In this document: positions 55,256 to 64,000 of the stretch, one piece after another
Position numbering within the stretch: position 1 is the stretch's first letter
Layout of the letters: each line of letters begins with the position of its first letter
DNA from: Trissonchulus latispiculum
Taxonomy: Eukaryota; Nematoda; Enoplea; Enoplida; Ironidae
NCBI GenBank assembly: GCA_030248195.1
Contig: JASAND010000589.1
Location: 1-64,000, forward strand
DNA: 64,000 nt
Direction of reading: 5' to 3'
Made by a program: the position numbers and the translations under genes
The notes under the pieces: model-generated
Databases searched by the model: none
What the model was told of the DNA's origin: nothing
The model's input: the letters and a program-made list of their open reading frames with translations, nothing else

Positions 55256-55950
55256 CCATTCCCACTTTGCACTCATTTTTCCCACTTTGCACCTGGTGAT
55301 TAAACTTGGAGGAGAATTGCAAATGATATTGTAATACCAATACCTATTACTTTTACTGTACTGTACTGTTCAGAAGAATTAAATTTTGTTTTTAATTTTC
55401 AATTACTATTAAACATGTTTTTAGTTTTTGTTTTATTATTTCATGCCCTTAGTTTATATAGCTGAGCGAATGACTGTGATAATTATTATTAACTGTTAGA
55501 ATTTATATTTTTGGAAGCTGTTATATTTGCTCTATTCATTTTAATGAACAAGCTTGACTGTAAAAAATCAATTATGCAGACAGTTTAGCATGTACTTTAT
55601 ACGATTAAAACTAAACTAATCTAACTAACAAACTAACTAAACTAGAACTGCTGATTCAGACCGAAACTCCGCTAAATTTACTATTTTGTCTAAATAGTTT
55701 TATCTTCAATTTACATTCAAAATGGTATGAATCAAAAAATAGCAGAAAATATGTGGAAATGTATAAGATTTACTTATGTCTCAGTAAGATTAAAATTTAT
55801 GCACAACAATTTCCAACATCACTGTCTTTAAAACTACAGTAACCCAGATGCAAAGTGGGAAAGTCATGTCCTTTGTATTGGGTGGAAAGTGGGACTGCAA
55901 GGGTGCAAAGTGGAACTCCTCATTAGTGATACATTTTTGTTGCAAAGTGG
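55256..55950. repeat. GCAAAGTGGGA motif cluster in inverted arrangement
   Basis: Two copies of TCCCACTTTGCA lie on the left (55260-55295). Four copies of GCAAAGTGGGA/GGAAAGTGGGA lie on the right (55849-55950) in the opposite orientation. It may be the termini of a 0.7-kb TIR element or a set of binding sites upstream of the small secreted-peptide ORF. Confidence 0.45.
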
Positions 55951-55996
55951 GACATAATCGTTTGATTGTTTGCTTACAGACAGGAAATAGCCTGCA

Positions 55997-56221
55997 ATGA
56001 AGCTGATTTGCATAATTAGTGTGCTTGGCCTGATGTTCACAGAATTTCAGTCGATCCTTTCGTTTGCACTAGATGGATATTCTGACAATTTTGGGTCGTT
56101 CGTTAACCAATATGAATATTTTCGTCCTTCGAAAAAATCATCACGTAGTCATTCAGAGTTCAGTAAACGATTCAACATTGCCCGAATTGAAGAAGCATAT
56201 GCTGAGCCCTCCTCTACCTAA
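55997..56221 (+). CDS. Short secreted, neuropeptide-precursor-like protein
   Basis: 74 codons and TAA. Residues 1-24 are a signal peptide (MKLICIISVLGLMFTEFQS). The remainder has dibasic sites Lys46-Lys47 and Lys57-Arg58. These would release an acidic, aromatic 20-odd residue peptide (about 25-45), a short Ser-rich spacer and a C-terminal peptide beginning FNIARIEE. There are no cysteines after the signal. A splice acceptor-like TTTGCTTACAG ends at 55979, 17 bp before the ATG, so a 5' non-coding exon is likely. ATTAAA at 56338-56343 is a possible poly(A) signal. The layout fits a neuropeptide or other prohormone, but a single short ORF is weak evidence. I do not recognise the peptides. Confidence 0.45.
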   Translation: MKLICIISVLGLMFTEFQSILSFALDGYSDNFGSFVNQYEYFRPSKKSSRSHSEFSKRFNIARIEEAYAEPSST

Positions 56222-56799
56222 TTAACTAATACATATTGTTTATGCTTATTAGTTGATAATTATTGATTGCATGTTTCTTCCATTGATATACTGTTCAACC
56301 TTTTGTTAATTGGTCCAGCTTTGGTACAACTGGTTGTATTAAAAACTTGCAAATGTGTTCTTTCAACTATAATATCTAGGTGAAAGCAATGTTATGACTT
56401 ACTTGTGCCCAACCTTTCGAAATTGTTGGACTTGCACGTCAGTGCATGAGCTTACTTATATCAAGAGTACGTAATGTATAATTGTGTGACAGCTGGCAGG
56501 TTCTCTGTTGCCAGACCCAGCGGCTGCCCGTAAATGTACTGTTCTCTGACCGCTGAGCCCCACCCCAACTTGTATGTTCACTCCAAAGGAATTCCAACAC
56601 TATCTTTGCGTTCTAAAGCTAGAAGCCAACGCAAATTGGACGCAGCCAGGGGTTGTGTTTTTGAGCTAACAGTACGCAAAAGTGCGGCGAGTGACCGTAC
56701 AGAAACGTGGACAGAGTACACATCTATGGGTGGTTGTGGTGGGTAAGCCATTAGCGGGTACCTAGTACAGTACAACTAAATGGCCATTGTAGTTCTCAA
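56222..56799. other. Non-coding stretch with a TIR-like fragment
   Basis: GTGTGACAGCTGGCAGGTTC at 56484-56503 matches the end sequence of the elements at 62182-62460 and 63636-64000. The partner end is not evident here. Confidence 0.4.
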
Positions 56800-58260
56800 A
56801 CTATGTTAGTTGCTGATGTCGATGACCCTGCTTTGTTAGGGAGGGATCTTCTGTCTTTGCTTAATGTAAACATTTGTAACATATTAACTGACGTCAGTTC
56901 ACAGACTTTACTTCCGTCTGTGAAGTTTCTTCCTAGGTGAACATCTTGAAATACGGGAACTGTTTTTCTTCGTTCGATATTGTGGGCGTTCCGCCGGTTA
57001 AACTGTTGTAAAAACCGGGAGCTACTCCCGATTTTAATAAGACTCGAACTATTCGTTATGCCCTGAGATGTAAAGTGGAATAACAGTTGACTCATGCAAA
57101 AAGGGTGTTCTTAAGCCAATTTCCTTTGCAATTGTTGCTTCCCCAGTTGTTGTTTTGAAACCAAACTGTAGAATCATGTTGTGCGATGATTATAGCGTTT
57201 CGATGAATCCCCACCTTTGTGTTAATCAGTATCCTTTGCCCAAATTTTTTAACCTTAAGGGTGTGAGGAAGTCCTTTTATAAATTGGATATGACGCAAGC
57301 GTACCTGCAGCTGTACTTGGATCCTGACAGTCAGATGTTAGTGTGCGTTACAGGAGCCTATATAAAGGCACACAGCTCCAATTTGAATTATCATCGGCTC
57401 CGACCGTGTTCCAAGCAACCATAGAAGGAATTTTTGGAATTTACCGGTGTTAGCAAATTCCGACGATATTTGCATCTCGCGTCAAGAAAACGAACATTTC
57501 GCAAACTGAAGCATTTATTTGACACCTGTCGCTATCACGGGATAAAACAAGGTTTTGCCAACTGTGATTTCTTTTGTCCTTGAGCGGATTATTTGGGACA
57601 AATTTTGGATGCAGACGGCATACATCCCTCCCCAACGAAAATCGAAGCCTTGCTTAACATGCCTGCTCCAAAGCACGCTTCGGAGCTCATGTCATTTCTT
57701 GGATTGGCGATTTACTATTCTAATTTTATTCCCAAGTTTTCATCCTTAGTCTCTCCTCTCAATTACTTAAGACGAAAAATGTTCCTTGGAATTGGAGCCT
57801 TCTTTGCGATTAAGCGTCTTTTACAACTCAAACGTATGTTGGAAAGACCTGCAGTTTTAATGCCATACAACGAGAAGCTTCCACTTATGTTGGCTTATTG
57901 ATGTTTCTTTTTTGGAGTAGGTGCTGTCGTCCCCCCCTTACCGGATGGTTCAGAGCGTCTCATTGCTTATGCTTCGCGATCGCTTAAGGAAGTAGAGCGT
58001 TGTTATTTCCAAATTGCAAAGGAAGGTCTTTGATTTGATCAAATTTCATGTATATGTTTATGGCTGACAGTTTCTCTTGCTAACGGATCATAATCCCTTA
58101 ATCACATTTAATCCGCAGGTAGCTAGACCTTTAATTTAGGGCGTCTACAACAGGAAACAAGAAAACACGACAGGTTTCTTTGGCATTTTCACACCTGTGA
58201 TTTAACTAGTCGAGAAGCCGATGAAAATTACTACCCTTGTGGAAAACATAGGAAGCTCCG
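56800..58260 (+). pseudogene. Degraded Ty3/gypsy-like pol relic
   Basis: In order and across several frames: a protease-to-RT linker-like DPALLGRDLL (56823); RT with QYPLPKFFNLKG, YKLDMTQAYLQL and a decayed NSDDICIS box near 57457; connection/RNase H with LGQILDADGIHPSPTKIEAL and PAPKHASELMSFLGLAIYYS (57590-57720), then VGAVV..GSERLIAYASRSL (57920-57990). Many stops and frame changes interrupt it. No LTRs were found within the surrounding sequence. An old, dead element, unrelated to the BEL/Pao copy. Confidence 0.8.
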
Positions 58261-58613
58261 CTAGAGACTACCTGATCAGGACAGGTGCGCTTCTGTGGAA
58301 ATCTACGAAAATTTCTTTTTCGCATTGAAAAAATTGGTCTAACTTGATAGGAGCAACTGCCCCTCTAATCTGCACACAGATCTGCTTAATCCTGATCCTC
58401 AGCTAAACTCTTAACAATTCGGTTAAGCAATTTTGTATACCAGCTTTCTCTAGCATTGTGGAAAATTCTAGCTGCGAACAGCATAGACCGAATGCTTGCA
58501 TAGATAGGCAACTGTCAGTAAGCAGCCCTTGAAAGAAGCTTTGACTAAACTTTTGCAAGGAAAACGTATTGTAGTCTTAACACTGAACAACCAAAAACTA
58601 ATGCAGTAATTGC

Positions 58614-58619
58614 TTTATT
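58614..58619 (-). terminator. Poly(A) signal of Cys-rich copy 2
   Basis: AATAAA on the minus strand, 112 nt downstream of the stop codon. Confidence 0.6.
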
Positions 58620-58730
58620 CGACAACTAAAGTGTATATGTCCATGCTCTGCTTGCTCAGTGCATACTACTAAATTAAAACAGGTCCCATTCAGCTTTCCT
58701 CTTTCTGGAGTTAGCCCTGGAACAGTCCAA

Positions 58731-62744
<4,014 letters not shown>

Positions 62745-63267
62745 CTGAAATGCCAATAATTATTAATTAGGTCTTAACATTAACAAACTGTTAGGTCAAA
62801 AATTTGCCAGGAAGCTATTAGCATCGCTTTCTTCTTTGACTTACTTTCATTGTATCTAATTATTTTAGTTATTATTTTCGAATAGCTGAATTTCGAACGC
62901 TTTCCAATAATGGCTGATTTGTAATACAAAACACTTATTTTATTTTATTTTATTTTATTTATTTTATTTAGTTTCATATTATTTTATTTTGTATTGTTTT
63001 ATCACTTATATTTCATTTATTTATTCTTTCACCTATGATTAGAAAACAGGCACTGTTTGGTAGATTGATTGGCTAGTGATGGTGAGCAAACTGTTCCCGG
63101 GTTCTTTAGACTGATTTAGTGAACAGCAAAGATTATAGCAAACTACAGGAGCTTACAAATGCAAACACCTTGTCTATAGTCGAAATCGTTCCAGCGAATT
63201 GTTGCCCTATGAGTGAGAAGTAGTATTGTCACCAAGAGTACATAATAGATAAGAGCATAGGATAACG
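62745..63267. other. Intron 1 of Cys-rich copy 2 (by inference)
   Basis: A (TTTTA)n-rich stretch at 62938-63000. No match to the copy 1 signal-peptide exon on the minus strand. Confidence 0.4.
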
Positions 63268-63605
63268 TGGGGGGGGGGAATGGGGGGGGGGGTGCAAACC
63301 CCCCCAAGACCGACAAAAACGGGTAGACCCCCTCAGCGAAAAGGAAAAAAGGGCAGACCCTCTCGTCCAGACAGGAAAAAAGGGTAGACCCCTCAGCGAT
63401 TTTTACCAAAAATATGTAATTTTTAGCAAATTTCAGCGATTTTTTCAAAAAATTTCTTAAAAATCGCTAAAAATTGTCATTTTTTACTAATTTTAGATCA
63501 AAAACGTTAAAAATTCGCAATTTTTGCTAATTTCGGGGCAGACCCCCTTAAAATTTTGGAATTTTTCAAGGGTAGACCCCTCGCCGAGGTCGGGGTAGAC
63601 CCCCC
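63268..63605. repeat. G-run/A-rich dispersed repeat, copy 2
   Basis: G runs, then GGGTAGACCCCCTCAGCG modules, TTAGCAAATTTCAGCGATTT, and CCTTAAAATTTTGGAATTTT..GGGTAGACCCC. Same order as 17690-18035 and better preserved. Confidence 0.65.
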
Positions 63606-63635
63606 CCAGAATCGGACCCCGTGTTAATGTATGGA

Positions 63636-64000
63636 TAAGAGTGTGACAGCTGGCAGGCTCTATGTTATCAGCTCTCGAGCTTTGCTCTGCACGCTAATTG
63701 CGTACCTAGTGGACCCCCCCGCAAATGAGTATCTGGTACGCAATTGCGTATGCTCACTCTTTTCTATAGGAAGGCACCCCCCCCCCCCGCAAATCTGACC
63801 TATCATTCGACCCCCCCGCAAAACAGACCCATCACTTTTTCAACAGACGAATAATAGGTCACATTTGCAGGGGGGGGGGGTGGCTTACGATAGAAAAAGT
63901 GAGCATACGCAATTGCGTACTGGGTACTGATTTGCGGGAGGGGTCCACTAGGTACGCAATTGCGGGGGGGGGGGGGTGGGCCGTTAGCGTGCAGAGCATC
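63636..64000. mobile_element. Foldback element truncated by the window end
   Basis: Starts GTGTGACAGCTGGCAGGCTC..TTATCAGC, then CTCTGCACGCTAATTGCGTA. The right arm repeats this in reverse complement (TACGCAATTGCG...GTTAGCGTGCAGAGCATC) up to base 64000. C and G runs with GCAAA/TTTGC spacers fill the arms. The outer end lies outside the window. Confidence 0.6.

Overview
The window is nuclear DNA of an animal, most likely an invertebrate. It has spliced genes with GT-AG introns, an intact BEL/Pao LTR retrotransposon, many tRNA-derived SINE-like repeats, long (TA)n and (GT)n tracts, and a high density of non-autonomous terminal-inverted-repeat (TIR) and foldback elements, many nested in one another. 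A D2-like aminergic receptor and a TATA plus TCAGTT core promoter fit a bilaterian invertebrate. I cannot place the species.

Layout. 1-3.1 kb: a DNA-element relic, then a coding-like stretch (1881-3129) encoding a membrane segment and an acidic/Ser-rich tail, broken by stops and frame changes. 3.1-20.6 kb: no convincing host gene; it holds TA tracts, G/C-run repeats, a 674-bp palindrome, a GTTTCA array, SINEs, TIR elements, a cloverleaf tRNA with an odd anticodon loop, and a SINE split by another element. 20.6-27.1 kb: a complete BEL/Pao element on the minus strand, with near-identical LTRs and one 1961-1977 aa ORF, inside an older TIR-like sequence. 28.0-32.75 kb: a five-exon dopamine D2-like receptor gene (558 aa) on the plus strand with foldback, SINE and tRNA-like insertions in its introns. 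33.5-37.7 kb: large palindromes, one split by a 942-bp element with an 8-bp target duplication.

37.7-62.7 kb holds the most interesting genes. A five-exon plus-strand gene encodes a small secreted protein with 12 cysteines (168 aa). Exons 2-5 of a close paralogue lie on the minus strand (62744 to 58731), tail to tail with the first. I reconstructed both from the raw sequence. Exons 2, 3 and 4 have identical lengths in the two copies (74, 144 and 117 nt), reading frames and splice phases are conserved, and intron 4 of both copies carries related repeats, so this is a segmental inverted duplication. Exon 1 of the minus copy should lie beyond base 64000. Between the pair are a 1.5-kb palindrome, a broken coding remnant (48.4-49.0 kb), a gene-poor stretch (50.8-55.2 kb), a single-exon ORF for a short secreted, neuropeptide-precursor-like protein (55997-56221) and a degraded Ty3/gypsy-like pol relic (56.8-58.3 kb).

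I see no link in function between the receptor and the secreted proteins. No function is assigned to the cysteine-rich pair because I do not recognise the family.
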